Source: Kitagawia praeruptora (taxonomy: Eukaryota > Streptophyta > Magnoliopsida > Apiales > Apiaceae). Taken from it: a stretch of 64,000 bases of DNA. Each line of letters opens with the position of its first letter. Position 1 is the first letter of the stretch. Location of the stretch: positions 106,374,501 to 106,438,500 of the forward strand of contig CM075346.1 of assembly GCA_037693485.1 (NCBI GenBank), in the 5' to 3' direction. Under the pieces are notes generated by a model that was not told the DNA's origin, did no database searches, and worked only from the letters and a program-made list of their open reading frames with translations. This document shows, one piece after another, positions 1 through 10,895 of the stretch. The position numbers and the translations under genes are program-made.

Positions 1-2350
1 TGAAATAAAAACTAAGTCCTAACAAACATCACTTTCGTAGATGACACGATTGCATTGAGCATATGCAACAAGCCGTTAAACCCCTAGGCAGCCCTAGTAG
101 GACGAGTGTTGTCTCGTGAGGGTTTATAGTGAATGTACCCACAAAATTCATCCAACCATGCAAAAGATAAATGCTAACACAACACCACACACACAAGTCC
201 TCTCATGCCACATCAACTTAAGAATCAAAGTAAACATACGATGTCTTGGTGTCGAAAGTGCAAGTATTCACGTAGTCTACTCAACCAACATGCAGAAGGT
301 CATAAAAATTCATGTCAAGTGTAAAAATCGTTGGTAATCATGCTAAGCCCACAAGAAATACATCTTTAAGTCTAAACCTGGGATCTCCTATGCCAAAACA
401 AGTAATAACTCACCTTTCACTCAAAAACGAATATTCACTCAAGAACAAGGTTAAGTGTATCACTCAATTCCAACAAAATCATAAACACAACTTGACACTC
501 GCAATCAATCTCACTCTCAACACAACATACATCACTGATGACAATCAAAAGGTCTTTATTCGGGTTGTAATGGGGCTAGGGACTAGGTATGTCAAGTAAA
601 GCTAAAACAGGTTAATGTCAAAAGCTAGTACCCAACAATAATCATTATTCAATTCCCTTTCTATTAAAACAAATACTTCCCCACACTTGGATTTTTCAAT
701 AACCCTTACATAATAACTTGACTAGTCGAATGAAGAAGGATCATACAAACATAAAAATGCTCTCAAATTTATTCATTTTTTTTTCTTTTTTTTTCTTTTT
801 TTATGTTTTTTTTTCTTTTTTTTTTCTCTTTTTTTTTTCTTGAGAGCTAAAGAATAAACACAATGATCCATAGATATTTTTATGAATTTCGACTAGCAAG
901 CATCAACCCAAAATTAATATTCCCCAAAAATATGATCATCAATAACCCCCCTTTTATGAACACCTTATTACTCCCTTAAGCACGATACTAACCTTTGACA
1001 ATTTAGGTTCAAATTCAATGTAAGGCCAATAGAATAAAAAGGATAATGGCAAGTAATGTAGTGTGTCACCGAAAGAATAGGATTAAGCTCAAAGGGTTAA
1101 CTAATTGATCATGTATAAATGGTGTGGAAATATGGGAAATATGAGGTTATACCTAATTGCCTTTATCATCTCATCATCAAGTAATGTCATGCATTTCAAG
1201 AAAGATCTCAAGTAAGTGCTAGCAATGTAAACAACATGTGGACACTCAAGCAAACGAAAAATCATGCAAAAAATATGCATATAGGCTCAAAACTCACTTG
1301 GTGTGACAAAACATAATCAATCCCAAGTAACAAGACTCTCTAACGCACCTACTTGTACTCAAAGCATGAAAACCAAGTCATCTTGCACATATTCATGTCA
1401 TTCTAATCACTTACAACATCCAATTAAGTCTACCAGCTTCAACTTGCTAGTGAAAGTGTGTGCACAAGAACAAAGCACGTCACTTCTCATACAAAAGCGT
1501 CAAGAACACAAGAATTCTACGCATGCATGGGTGTATCAAGCAAAATACAACAACTAATCAAATTGCATGGCTAGAATTATTTTTGGTATTTTTAATTTTT
1601 TAATTTTTTTTGATTTTTTTTTTTTAACAAGTAATACACTACGTTGAGAATACCTCCCCACACTTAAGCGCTTCATTGTCCTCAATGAACAAATATAGAA
1701 AAGAAAAGAAAAAAAATAAATATAATAAATATACAAAGAAAGGTGTAGAATACTCCCCTAGTGCATAAGCATGAAGTGGCCTTTGAAAATATTGAAGAAG
1801 TATGTGCTTGCTCAAATTTAATTTCTACAAGGCGCGCCTTACATATCCTTCCCCATCGCAACTAACATGCTTGTTAGGCAAAAATCCCCTGTTTGTAGCA
1901 ATTTCCCAACACTAGCACCATCTCTCCCAACTCACAAGAAGCTCAACCAATAATTTTCAAGCAATATCACACCAAAAATAGCCCAAATTCCAAGAATAAT
2001 GCAAAATAATTTACAAGAACACAAATTCGTAATAAAAATAAGATTAGAGAAAAAGATTTACCCAATACGAATCGGAGAGGTGAACTTGCAATTAATTCCT
2101 CTTTAGAATTGAATTTTTAGAGATTTAAAGAAATAGAAGAGGAATTGGATTTGTTATGGATAGGTGGGTATATAAATATAAGATGATGGATAGGTGAAAT
2201 TTAAAAATTTAGAGTGTAGGAGAGATTTAGGAGGGTATGGAATTGATGTAGGATAGATATAGGTATTAGGGATCAAAGAAATTTGAGTTAGGATAGAATT
2301 TGGGGGAATTTTTATAGGTTAAAACACCAAAAATCGGCAAAAAAAATAAA
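1..2350 (-). other. Element B non-coding 3' region
   Basis: No convincing gene. Bases 50-130 repeat a block of element C (9515-9600: CATATGCAACAAGCC, then a GGCAGCCCTAGT motif and TCTCGTGAGGG). A poly-T/C tract lies at 775-840, as in element C at 10175-10240. PPT-like CCCCACACTT sits near 670-680 and 1655-1665. Bases 1990-2130 resemble 12050-12210 of element C, which there lie upstream of its third ORF; that ORF is absent here. Confidence 0.6.
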
Positions 2351-2359
2351 ATCTGGAGC

Positions 2360-2510
2360 CTATAACGCATACGCAGTCTGCGTTACAGGTGCGCAGACTG
2401 CGGAACAGGCAGACACGCAGGCGCAGCCTGCGTGACACAGGCGCAACCTGCCTGGAAGTCAGTAACGCAGGCGCAACCTGCGTGACAGAGTTGCAGCCTG
2501 CTCGAAAATC

Positions 2511-2552
<42 letters not shown>
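2360..2552. repeat. GCGCAG/CTGCG repeats and poly-T tract in element B
   Basis: About six imperfect copies of a GCGCAG-type motif with its complement (CAGGCGCAGCCTGCGTGACA and variants) fill 2375-2505. A T run of more than 35 bases follows (about 2514-2552). The arms CGCAGG and CCTGCG can pair within and between copies. Element C has the same arrangement at 12530-12714. Confidence 0.75.
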
Positions 2553-2553
<1 letters not shown>

Positions 2554-2695
2554 AAAAAACAACAAATTTTTTTTTTTTTATTTTAAGAGAACACATACAA
2601 CACAATTTTTTTTTATAAGAAAATGAAATAAAAAAAAACCTACTAACCTTATAAAAATCATGGGTTGCCTCCCAAGCAGCGCTTTTTTAGAGTCA

Positions 2696-4138
2696 TTAGC
2701 TTGACCTCCTAAAAAAAAAATACTCCGGTAAAGGCGTAATATCCACTTTCTCGATCATAAACTCGCCACCACAAAAAGTATCAAGAGTGTTAGTGGTTGT
2801 CTTTATCCTGCAAAAAGTCTCCAAACAAGCATTAGTAAAATAAAATATGTCATTAATAAGCAATAGAGAGAGTGCTTGTGCAGTTTTGGAAAACTTTGTG
2901 ATAAAACAGCGATAAAATTCAACACCACGAAAATATTGAACTCCCTTGACATAAGGTGGAGGTTCTGGTGGTGGTTTTTCTTCACTCCTCACTTTCACTG
3001 GAGTCATTCGGACATCTTGGCTTATCACGTCAAAGATTAAGCCGACACTTCCATCTTCTCCCTCTTCTCGAGCTACAAACGTATGAGCCACTTTGTATGG
3101 ATCCTCAACCAGAATTTGAGAAATATCATCTTGAACAATATTTGTTATCACATCAACCTTGAAATAAGTGTTCTTGAGCAAAGAAGCCTGGTAAGTCGAG
3201 GCTAGATCGAGAGCAAATTTATCAATACATGGTAGCTTAGTCACAGGTTGTGGAAGAGAAACAACAACCATCTCTGTATTGCTTTCCTTTGTAGCCTCAT
3301 CATCAGTCACATTGTCCTTGGGAGCAGCAACATCATTGATCTCGTCATCGGTGGCATGCTCCTTCTCTTTATCAATGGCCTCATCATCAATATACATGGA
3401 GAAACTATCATATTCCTGATCACTTGTGAGATTGATAGCAATCAGGTCCTCTTCGGATCGGATAGATGATGATGGTAAATAATCGAGCTGCCCTGTAGTA
3501 GAAGAGTTAGCCAACTCTACAATTTGAGATTCAATCGCCAAACTTTGAGTTTCTAATCCTTTGATCTTCTCGGCTTGTTCTTCATAACTCTTTAGTAGTT
3601 TATTCAAGATATCCCACATCTCGTTTGTCTGATCAGCTTGCACATCTACACTGGATTGAGAAACATGTAGATCTTCTTGCTGTGGAGGATATTGATATTC
3701 TTGCTGTGGCGGCTGCTCATATGACTGATAATATTGTTGCTCAAACTGTTGCTGATTATGATATGAAAAATTTTGAGCACCATTGTCCTGGTAGTAGAAA
3801 TCTGGTTGATTCACGCATTCTTGATCAAAAGTGTTTGAATACTGATTGTACCCATATCCTTCTTCAAAAGAATTCATTTGTCCCAACTGAGCACTCTGAG
3901 AATTATAGACATTGTAATAGCATTCCAAACCATAGTGACCCTGGACACCACAAATTGGACAGAAGTTGTAAGTTTTAGGGGCCACTTGTGACATCTCATT
4001 GATACTCATTGGACGCATAGTGGGCTCTGTAGGGTTGAATGAGGCAATTTCTTGAGTGCGTGCCTCCAACATGGAAGAGAGTAGTGCAAAAGTATCAACT
4101 TCACCCATTGCAAACCTGTAGACACTCAACAAAGCCAA
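2696..4138 (-). CDS. Element B single ORF: zinc-knuckle Gag-like protein fused to an RT-connection remnant
   Basis: A 480-aa open frame starts about 100 bases after the primer site; a second Met at residue 11 is an alternative start. Residues 60-73 form a CX2CX4HX4C zinc knuckle (C60, C63, H68, C73), as in nucleocapsid proteins. Residues 80-170 are rich in Gln and Tyr, 175-215 look like a coiled coil, and 220-300 are acidic. Residues about 405-447 (FYRCFITKFSK...ACLETF) align by eye with the RT connection region of element C (FYRRFIKDFSK...ECLTAF). No protease, RT catalytic, RNase H or integrase motif is present. The protein is probably a deletion product joining Gag to a pol scrap. Whether it is translated is unknown, but the frame is intact. 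Confidence 0.8.
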   Translation of the reverse strand: MALLSVYRFAMGEVDTFALLSSMLEARTQEIASFNPTEPTMRPMSINEMSQVAPKTYNFCPICGVQGHYGLECYYNVYNSQSAQLGQMNSFEEGYGYNQYSNTFDQECVNQPDFYYQDNGAQNFSYHNQQQFEQQYYQSYEQPPQQEYQYPPQQEDLHVSQSSVDVQADQTNEMWDILNKLLKSYEEQAEKIKGLETQSLAIESQIVELANSSTTGQLDYLPSSSIRSEEDLIAINLTSDQEYDSFSMYIDDEAIDKEKEHATDDEINDVAAPKDNVTDDEATKESNTEMVVVSLPQPVTKLPCIDKFALDLASTYQASLLKNTYFKVDVITNIVQDDISQILVEDPYKVAHTFVAREEGEDGSVGLIFDVISQDVRMTPVKVRSEEKPPPEPPPYVKGVQYFRGVEFYRCFITKFSKTAQALSLLLINDIFYFTNACLETFCRIKTTTNTLDTFCGGEFMIEKVDITPLPEYFFFRRSS

Positions 4139-4234
4139 GAAAACGTAAAATCTGCCTCAATTGGAACAAAGGTTCCAACGAGACAATGGAAACAATCGAA
4201 ACAACTAAATTAAAATCAATAGAAACTCGCTGTC

Positions 4235-4252
4235 TCCCCGGCAGCGGCGCCA
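4235..4252 (-). other. Primer binding site of element B (tRNA-Asp)
   Basis: The minus strand reads TGGCGCCGCTGCCGGGGA, matching the complement of the plant tRNA-Asp 3' end with one difference. This primer is characteristic of Athila-type elements. Element C uses the identical site. Confidence 0.88.
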
Positions 4253-4257
4253 AAACT

Positions 4258-5609
4258 TGATATGTTAAATTATGTCTAACCGCAAGCGCACGGTGTCTAT
4301 TGCTAGTACAGATGGCAAGCGGGTCGAATCCACAAGGAGACAGGTTCTACTAATTCCTTTTCAGTTATCGCTAATTGTTTCAAGGGTAAAACGATTATTG
4401 AAGAATTATTAATTAAATAATTAAACTAGATTAACACTAATTAAACAGATGATAAACAAATTATTTAAAACCTAGGGCAATCAGGTCCACCATGCTTACA
4501 CAATTGGCTCTTAAGCTAAAGCGATCAATGTGATCCTATAACTAGAGTATGTTAATCTCTTTCAAGCATTAACACTCTCGAAACATTCAACACAATTAAC
4601 CACTTTTAGTAATTCAATCAATCAGGTAATTAGAGTCAAGTTAATCTCTTTCAAGCATTAACGCTCTCAGAAATCCAATGATGCTTTCGCACTCAAATTC
4701 AATTCTGCTAATCGTATGTGTGCCTCTAGTAAGTAAATCTCTCGATCCATACCCCTATTTGCATATAATTAATCCATGATATCGGCCGATTACACAAATT
4801 AATGATTAAAACATATCAATCAGAATTAACCATAACCAATCAAACCACTATGAAAATCATGCCAATATTAGTGCAAACATGGCTTCCCTTTAAGCCCTAG
4901 AAATAACTACTCGCTAATAATTAAACAAGTAAAACAACTAGTAAAACAAGAAAACATAATTAAACTAATAAGAACAAAGAAAGATTAAGAGAACAAAACC
5001 TTCAAACTTCAATGTTGTCACCCAAAAGAAGAGTCATGACGTTTCTCTACATCTCCAGCTAATAATAATACTAATCTACTCTAAACTATATTATCTGATC
5101 TAATATTACATCCCTCTTCTTTTTTTAAAACAATACCCTAGATGTGTTTATATAGGCTCTAAAAGTCTTGCCCAATAAAAGTATTTTAATACTCTAAATA
5201 AATTACAAGTAGGATTCCATAACTGAATAGGATTCCTTAATTAAAATTCGTCACTTCTTTTTATCCTCTGTTTCTGGGCTCTTCCAGTTCGATTTTGCTT
5301 ATTGGACCACCTCTGAATTAAAGATAATTCCACAAGCTTCGCGTGGACAGTAAGATCGTCAAATTCTGACTTCTGGAACTCAAGATATGGCCCAAACAGT
5401 GCAGGCAGCCCGTATAGCCCAATATTACGAATTTTCTCCTATTTTATCTCCAAAATAGCTCTTTTTGCTCCAAATCCTTCCAAGTCATGAATTCTTTATT
5501 TCCTACAATAAAACAATAAAATCTATTAAATAAAAATCCAAATCAATGCAAAACACAATAAATATGAGAATAAAATCATCTAAAATATATATAAAAATAT
5601 ACTCTATCA
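4258..5609 (-). repeat. Element B 5' LTR (1352 bp)
   Basis: The repeat starts TGATA and ends TATCA (perfect 5-bp inverted ends). It begins 5 bases after the tRNA-Asp primer site, and Copia RT resumes directly after it at 5610. The partner LTR is outside the window, so age cannot be estimated. Confidence 0.85.
5145..5156 (-). promoter_or_regulatory. TATA box in element B LTR
   Basis: The minus strand reads CCTATATAAACA, a canonical plant TATA box, inside the 5' LTR and about 450 bases into it in the direction of transcription. A near-identical CCTATATAAACA occurs in both LTRs of element D. Confidence 0.6.
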
Positions 5610-6278
5610 TTGCTCCACATACACTTCCTCATCAAGCTTGCCATTTAGAAAAGCACTCTTTACATCCATCTGGTATACCTTGAATTTTGAATAAGCTGCA
5701 AATGCAAGAAACATTCTGATTGCTTCTAATCTTGCTACTGGTGTAAAGGTTTCTTCATAGTCAATTCCTTCCTCCTGAGAGTATCCTTTGGCCACCAGTC
5801 TTGCTTTGTTTCTTACAATCATACCAAATTCATCTAGCTTGTTTCTGAAAACCCATTTTGCACCAACAATAGATCTATCTTTAGGTCGTGGTACTAATTT
5901 CCAGACTTTGTTCCTCTCAAACTCATTTAACTCTTCCTGCATTGCAATTACCCAATCAGGATCCTGTAAGGCTTTTTCAACCTTCTTAGGTTCATTCTTT
6001 GAGAGAAAACAACTATACAAGCATTTATTCTAAATTGATCTTCTAGTTCGAACACCACCATTTGGATCACCAATTATCAAATCTTCAGTATGATCCTTTG
6101 TCCATTTTCTAATAGATGGTAGGTTTCTTCTGCTAGACTCTCCCCCTACATTAGTGGTATTTCTTGTAGAAGAGTGTTAATTTCCTTCAAAAGCTCCCCC
6201 TTGATCAGTAGAATCAGTAGAATCCATACTGCTGCTAGTTCCTGATCTTCCTTTAATAGTCTCTGAAGGATCAGTTCC
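5610..6278 (-). pseudogene. Copia A: N-terminal part of reverse transcriptase, interrupted
   Basis: The frame ending at 5610 reads as the start of a Copia reverse transcriptase, with the conserved stretches DPDWVIAMQEEL, NKARLVAKGYSQEEGIDY and MDVKSAFLNG. The first catalytic aspartate of RT is the D of MDVKSAF. The sequence stops being RT exactly at 5610, where the LTR of element B begins, so the YVDD part is outside the window. An in-frame TAG at 6030-6032 separates it from the linker that follows integrase. It is strongly similar to the RT of element F at 32476-33063, so the two belong to related lineages. Confidence 0.9.
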
Positions 6279-7346
6279 TCATGGAGTAGACTCTAAATAA
6301 ATAGTCTCCTCCTGATGAACATTGTGTTCTCCTTGATTGATTTGCTCCCCCTCAATAGTAGCATTCCTTTGAGAAGCAATAGAGATTTCTTCCGTAAAAC
6401 CTTCATCATCACTGGAGAGCATCTCAGATTCCTTAAGATTTTCAAATTCCATTTTGTCATGGCTTTCATCAGTTTGCAGAATTCCAAATTTTTTGTCATC
6501 AAATGCGACATGAATTAATTCTATAACAATGTGAGTTCTGAGGTTATAAACTTTGAAGGCTTTTGATGTTGAATATCCTAGAAAGATTGCTTCATCTGAT
6601 TTGGCTTCAAATTTTCCAAGTTGTCCTGGATGAACTTTTAGGATATAGCATTTGCATCCAAAGATATGAAAGTATTTCACACTTGGTTTCTTTCCTTTGA
6701 TCATCTCATAGGGAGTCTTTCCATGACTATTTATCAATGTACAGTTTTGAGTGAAACATGCAGTGTTGATAGCCTCTGCCCAGAAATAGGTTGGAAGCTT
6801 TGCATCTGCAAGCATGGTTCTTGCTGCCTCTATGAGAGTTCTGTTCTTTCTTTCTACTACGTCATTCTGCTGAGGTGTTCCAGGTGCAGAAAACTGTTGA
6901 TTGATTCCATTGTCTGCACAATACTCCTCCATTGTAGAATTCTTGAATTCTGTTCCATTGTCACTTCTAAGTACTTTGACTTTGTACTCAGAACTATTCT
7001 GAATATTCTTGACAAGATCAATGATTTGCTGAGGACCTTCATCTTTCTTGTGTAGAAAGAATACCCATGTGAACCTTGTGTAGTCATCCACTATAACCAG
7101 AGCATATCTTTTCTTGCTAATAGACATAATGTTTACTGGACCAAATAGATCAAGATGCAGCATGTGAAATGGTTCAGTAATTGAATTTTCTGTCTTGCTC
7201 TTGAAAGTGGTTCTTCTCTGTTTTCCAAGCTGACAAGCATCACAAAGTCCATCTTGCACATAATTTGCTTAAGGTAGGCCTCTCACTAGATTGTGCTTAA
7301 CAAGTTGATTAAGCTTCTTAAAGTTGAGATGTGAGAGCTTCTTGTG
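6279..7346 (-). pseudogene. Copia A: integrase (zinc-binding end and DDE core)
   Basis: The open frame 7259-6279 encodes the core of a Copia integrase, which inserts retroelement cDNA into the genome. Visible are the C-D-A-C half of the HHCC zinc finger near its start, the first catalytic Asp in LDLFGPV, the second in RSDNGTEF, and the Glu in VVERKNRTL. The glycine usual before VVERKNRTL is Asp (QQNDVVERK), a probable decay mutation. The HHCC histidines (HKKLSHLNF) lie upstream at about 7346-7300, separated by stop codons. The frame ends at 6279, before RT. Confidence 0.92.
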
Positions 7347-7800
7347 CTAATTCCAACTTTCATCATTTGTTGCTTTGCTATAGAGACATCTAACAATTCC
7401 TTTAGATGTATCACTCAAGCTGGCTTCATAGATGTTACCATGTCTTTGACCAGTTAGAACAATGTCTCCATTCTTCATATTCAAGATTTTGCATCCTTCT
7501 CTGTCAAAGATTGATTGATAACCTTTATCACCCAGTTGAGTTATGCTTAACAGTGTATGTTTCAAGCCTTCAACCAGTGCTACATTTTCAATGATGACAT
7601 TTCCCAAAATAATTGAGCCATATCCCAGAGTTTCTCCTTTGTTTCCATCTCCAAAGGATATTACTGGGCCAGCTTTCCTCTCAAACTTTGTAAGCAGGGA
7701 CTTCTTTCCAGTCATATGTCCAGAGCACCCACTGTCCAAGATAATTGAATGCTTCTTTCCTGTGCCCTGTAAACAAAAAGTAACTAGTTAGAATTTTTTA
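7347..7800 (-). pseudogene. Copia A: aspartic protease and pre-integrase region
   Basis: The frame reads through the retropepsin motif DSGCSGHMTG (catalytic Asp of D-S-G), about 30 residues after the gag side, then the protease body and a pre-integrase segment (SLSDTSKGIVRCLYSKA). It ends in a stop at the position where a W-L-W-H motif is expected, just before the integrase zinc finger. Protease processes the Gag-Pol precursor. It is clearly homologous to the DSGCSNHMTG protease of element F at about 30810-30840. Confidence 0.88.
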
Positions 7801-7887
7801 GGACCCAACTTTGATTGGATCCTTTCTTACTAGATTTAGAAATAACCTGCTTAGAAGATTTTGCTTTTACTTTACCTATTGCAAAGT
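7801..7887 (-). pseudogene. Copia A: short Gag-protease linker next to element C
   Basis: This stretch carries the last bases of the Gag C-terminus before protease. A basic KVKAKSSKQ-type reading is seen on the minus strand, followed by an S-W-V-L-K segment and a stop. It ends at the AAAGT target duplication of element C. Confidence 0.55.
7883..7887. other. Target site duplication of element C, left copy
   Basis: AAAGT directly precedes the left LTR and is repeated at 19903-19907 after the right LTR. Five bases is the normal duplication for LTR elements. Confidence 0.9.
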
Positions 7888-9426
7888 TGTTCGCACTTAT
7901 TCACGCAAGAGAACGTGGTCAACAAGTAATATAGAGTAAATAGGATTCGTTCCCACAGAGACTCAAATTGTTCGTTATGTTCACCTATGCACCAGCTTAT
8001 GATTTACACTCACTGCTAAGACAATCACAATATTGGTTTGATTTAACTAATGATTAATTACCAACTAAGCCAATTACGAAGAAATAACTTAACTTTAACT
8101 TATAATAAACAAACATGGGATTTCAATTTCATTTACTACTTCATCTAGAATCTTATGCCCTTTAGCCTAGCATGTGACCGAGTTGATTACTGATTAGATG
8201 CACTAAACTGATACATACCAACTTTCGTTGTGCATATACCATCCTACTGATCATCCACAATTGATAGAAGTCACGTAGTCACCAAATATGTGTAGTCCCT
8301 ATATGTCTATAGCAACTGAACACATACCGGTTGAGAATCAAGCACCCATTAAACCACATAGTCGATGCAAGACGGTTAGAATTACATCACAAATTAATAC
8401 ATGTTTTTCACATGCAAAAACCTATGCTAGCATGAATTGTTCTAAACCCTAGATCCACTTTCACATTCACTAGGATTAAACAAACAATTACAAGTGTTCG
8501 CGACGCACTTATAACGAATAAGCATAAACATACTAGGCAATCAATACGTACAATCACACACCAAGGCATAATTAACACTCAATTACTAGAATCCATAGCA
8601 AAATCCATTAAAACCCCATGATAACGAATTAGCCCATAATTGACCTAATTGCCATCATGGGTTCTATTGAAAACATAATTCTAAAATAAACAAGTAAAAA
8701 TAGAGAAGAAGAAATAAGGTTTAGAATCAAATCCCACAATAGAAGAATACAAAAGTTTCAAGAATAATCCTTGCTTGTCACTAGCTTGGAAGAATTCCTT
8801 CTCCTTTTTCTCTCTTCTCAAAAACTAGGTTATATTACGTAACGTGTGTATTATGATTACAAGGGTTTGATGTTGATATAGGCTTTTCCTACCTCTTGCC
8901 CAATAAGAAAAAAAACCTAAAATACAACTAGAAATCGATTTTTGTGTCAAAAAACACTTAAAATACAATTTCAGATCGAATAAGGGCAAAACTGGAAAAT
9001 CAGCACGACCCCGAGCAATCTGCTCAAGAACTGGCGCAGACTGCCCGGGCATTTTCTGCTCCCTGGCGCAGACTGCTCAAGCACGACGCAGTCTGCCCAG
9101 GCTCCTTCTGGTCACGTTCTTTTCTCCTTCGTTTTTTAGCTTTTTCTCCTTCGTTTTTTCTCCGTTTGCTCCCGTTCTTTTTGCGTTCTCTTCCGTTTTC
9201 AATCCTCTATGCTTGGAATCCTCATGGTGAACCATAACAAAACTCCATTCTATATTATTAAGCCCGAATCCAACTCCAAAAGTGACGGAAACAACGATCT
9301 TAATCAACATTATTCCAACCCTGCACAATTAAACAAAACACATCAAAACTACCACAATCTTGAGGTCAAAACAATCAATTTAAGCCGATTTAGAATGTTC
9401 CAAGTGGATATAAAATCCACTTATCA
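7888..9426 (-). repeat. Element C 3' LTR (left copy)
   Basis: The repeat begins TGTTCGCAC and ends CTTATCA. It is nearly identical to 18365-19902. It contains three GCGCAGACTGC-type motifs at about 9008-9095. Small open frames inside it (8825-9052, 9077-9328) are duplicated in the other LTR and are not genes. Confidence 0.97.
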
Positions 9427-9439
9427 CACCCCCAAACTT
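9427..9439 (-). other. Polypurine tract of element C
   Basis: The minus strand reads AAGTTTGGGGGTG, ending directly at the 3' LTR (9426). This is the normal plus-strand primer of an LTR element. Confidence 0.85.
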
Positions 9440-10895
9440 AAACTGATGCTTGTCCTCAAGCATATACAATTACAACTAACTAACTAATTAGTACCACTTC
9501 CGTAGGTGATCACGGTTGCATTTGGCATATGCAACAAGCCCTTTAAACCCCTAGGCAGCCCTAGTGGACGAGTAAGGTCTCGTGAGGGCCTATAGCGAAT
9601 GTACCCACAAAATCCATTTAACCTAATGCAATGCAAATGCATGAATGCAACTAATATGAAAAAAAAATGCAAGATCCCCTTCAAACTCACCAAAACCAAC
9701 TAACAAGCAAATATCTCAATGAACGTAACAAATCCAAGCAGAGCTCGACTAAGTCCCCGTATACTAACAATACATGAACAGAAACGTGCGTGTGTGCAAT
9801 GCTCATCAGAAATACCCCCAGAACTAGGTCAAAAATCATACATGCTTTCCGTCAAGACAATCACAGGTTTATAACTAGAATAGACTGTAGACACTCCATA
9901 ACCTAGGAACACCTCCACCCTTATCCAAGGTAGACAGAAACTCATGCTTTATTACTATACTACGACACTACATATACAATACACATGCTTATTTAACCGT
10001 GCAATGAATGAGACCCCAAAAGGCTTATACAATAATACCCATGTAGCGAGTGTTGGGTCAGTGGATCCCAGACTATAAAGCCTTAGGTCACTAGGACTAA
10101 GTCCCCTCAGACTTAATTACTCGAGTATTAAAGAGCTCACTCTGGTTAATTTTGCATTAACACACAACACTTGACTCTTTTTTTTTTCTTTTTTTTTTCT
10201 TTTTTTTTCCTTCTTTTATATATTTTTTTTTTATTTTTCCGCAATCTGGAATGAGCCTTTCTCATTTCCAACCCTAGACTACTCATATAAATATGAGCTG
10301 GCTACTAGCCATTTGACGCCTAGCCTTTATTGACAAATATTAACAACTAGCATGAAAATTCCTGGTTTCCCCCAAACTTAGACTTTAATGTTCCTACGCT
10401 ATAAAGGGAATAACGAAAATTCTAAATATAAACAAGTGATTAAATCTCAAAACATCCCACAGGCATGACCCTAACCTAGCCCAACAGCACCCCAATGAGA
10501 CTGTGTAATAAATTTTGTTCCCGTAACATGCAAGTTAATTTCATAGAGACTATAAATCAGCCCTCTACTCATCATCATCACACCCAAATCAACATCCACC
10601 TATCAATCAGAATCAGCTCGTCCTAAGGGATCATGAAATATGCATGCCATGAAAATGCAACTAAATGAAAACTCACATGGTATACGAAAATAAAACAAAA
10701 TGTCCTATATGAACAAACGTAGATATTACGAACATAACAATCATGCATGAACTATCACTACTATGCAACATGATATCCTATATGACCACAAAATACAACA
10801 AAACATACAACTACTATCCCCAAAATCACCCCCAAACTTAACATATTCAATGCCCTCAGTGAATGGAAGTAATACAAGGGATAGTAGAAACATAC
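9440..10895 (-). other. Element C non-coding 3' region
   Basis: No gene seen. It holds a block shared with element B (9515-9600), a T/C-rich tract (10175-10240) and two extra copies of the PPT-like word CCCCCAAACTTA (near 10372 and 10830). Long non-coding 3' regions are usual in Athila-type elements. Confidence 0.65.

Larger units (their letters stand above)
1..5609 (-). mobile_element. Element B: Athila-like non-autonomous LTR element (left end outside window)
   Basis: A minus-strand Ty3/gypsy element of the Athila type. The 5' LTR (4258-5609), tRNA-Asp primer site (4235-4252), one 480-aa ORF and a long non-coding 3' region are visible; the 3' LTR is left of the window. It lies inside the RT of Copia A, with the break at 5609/5610. 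The 3' region shares landmarks with element C: the gcctcccaagcagcg stretch after the coding part, a poly-T tract with GCGCAG repeats, and a conserved block at 50-130 matching 9515-9600. Element B lacks protease, most of RT, RNase H, integrase and the third ORF, so it would need proteins supplied by a relative. Confidence 0.85.

Noticed and set aside
116..599. Two small plus-strand frames at the left edge
   Set aside because: They lie antisense in the non-coding 3' region of element B, in AT-rich sequence shared with element C, without domains.
2389..2586. 65-codon frame ending in poly-Phe
   Set aside because: It is the translation of GCGCAG repeats and a T tract.
8825..9328. Two small minus-strand frames duplicated at 19301-19804
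   Set aside because: They lie inside both LTRs of element C; duplication is due to the LTRs and no domain is visible.
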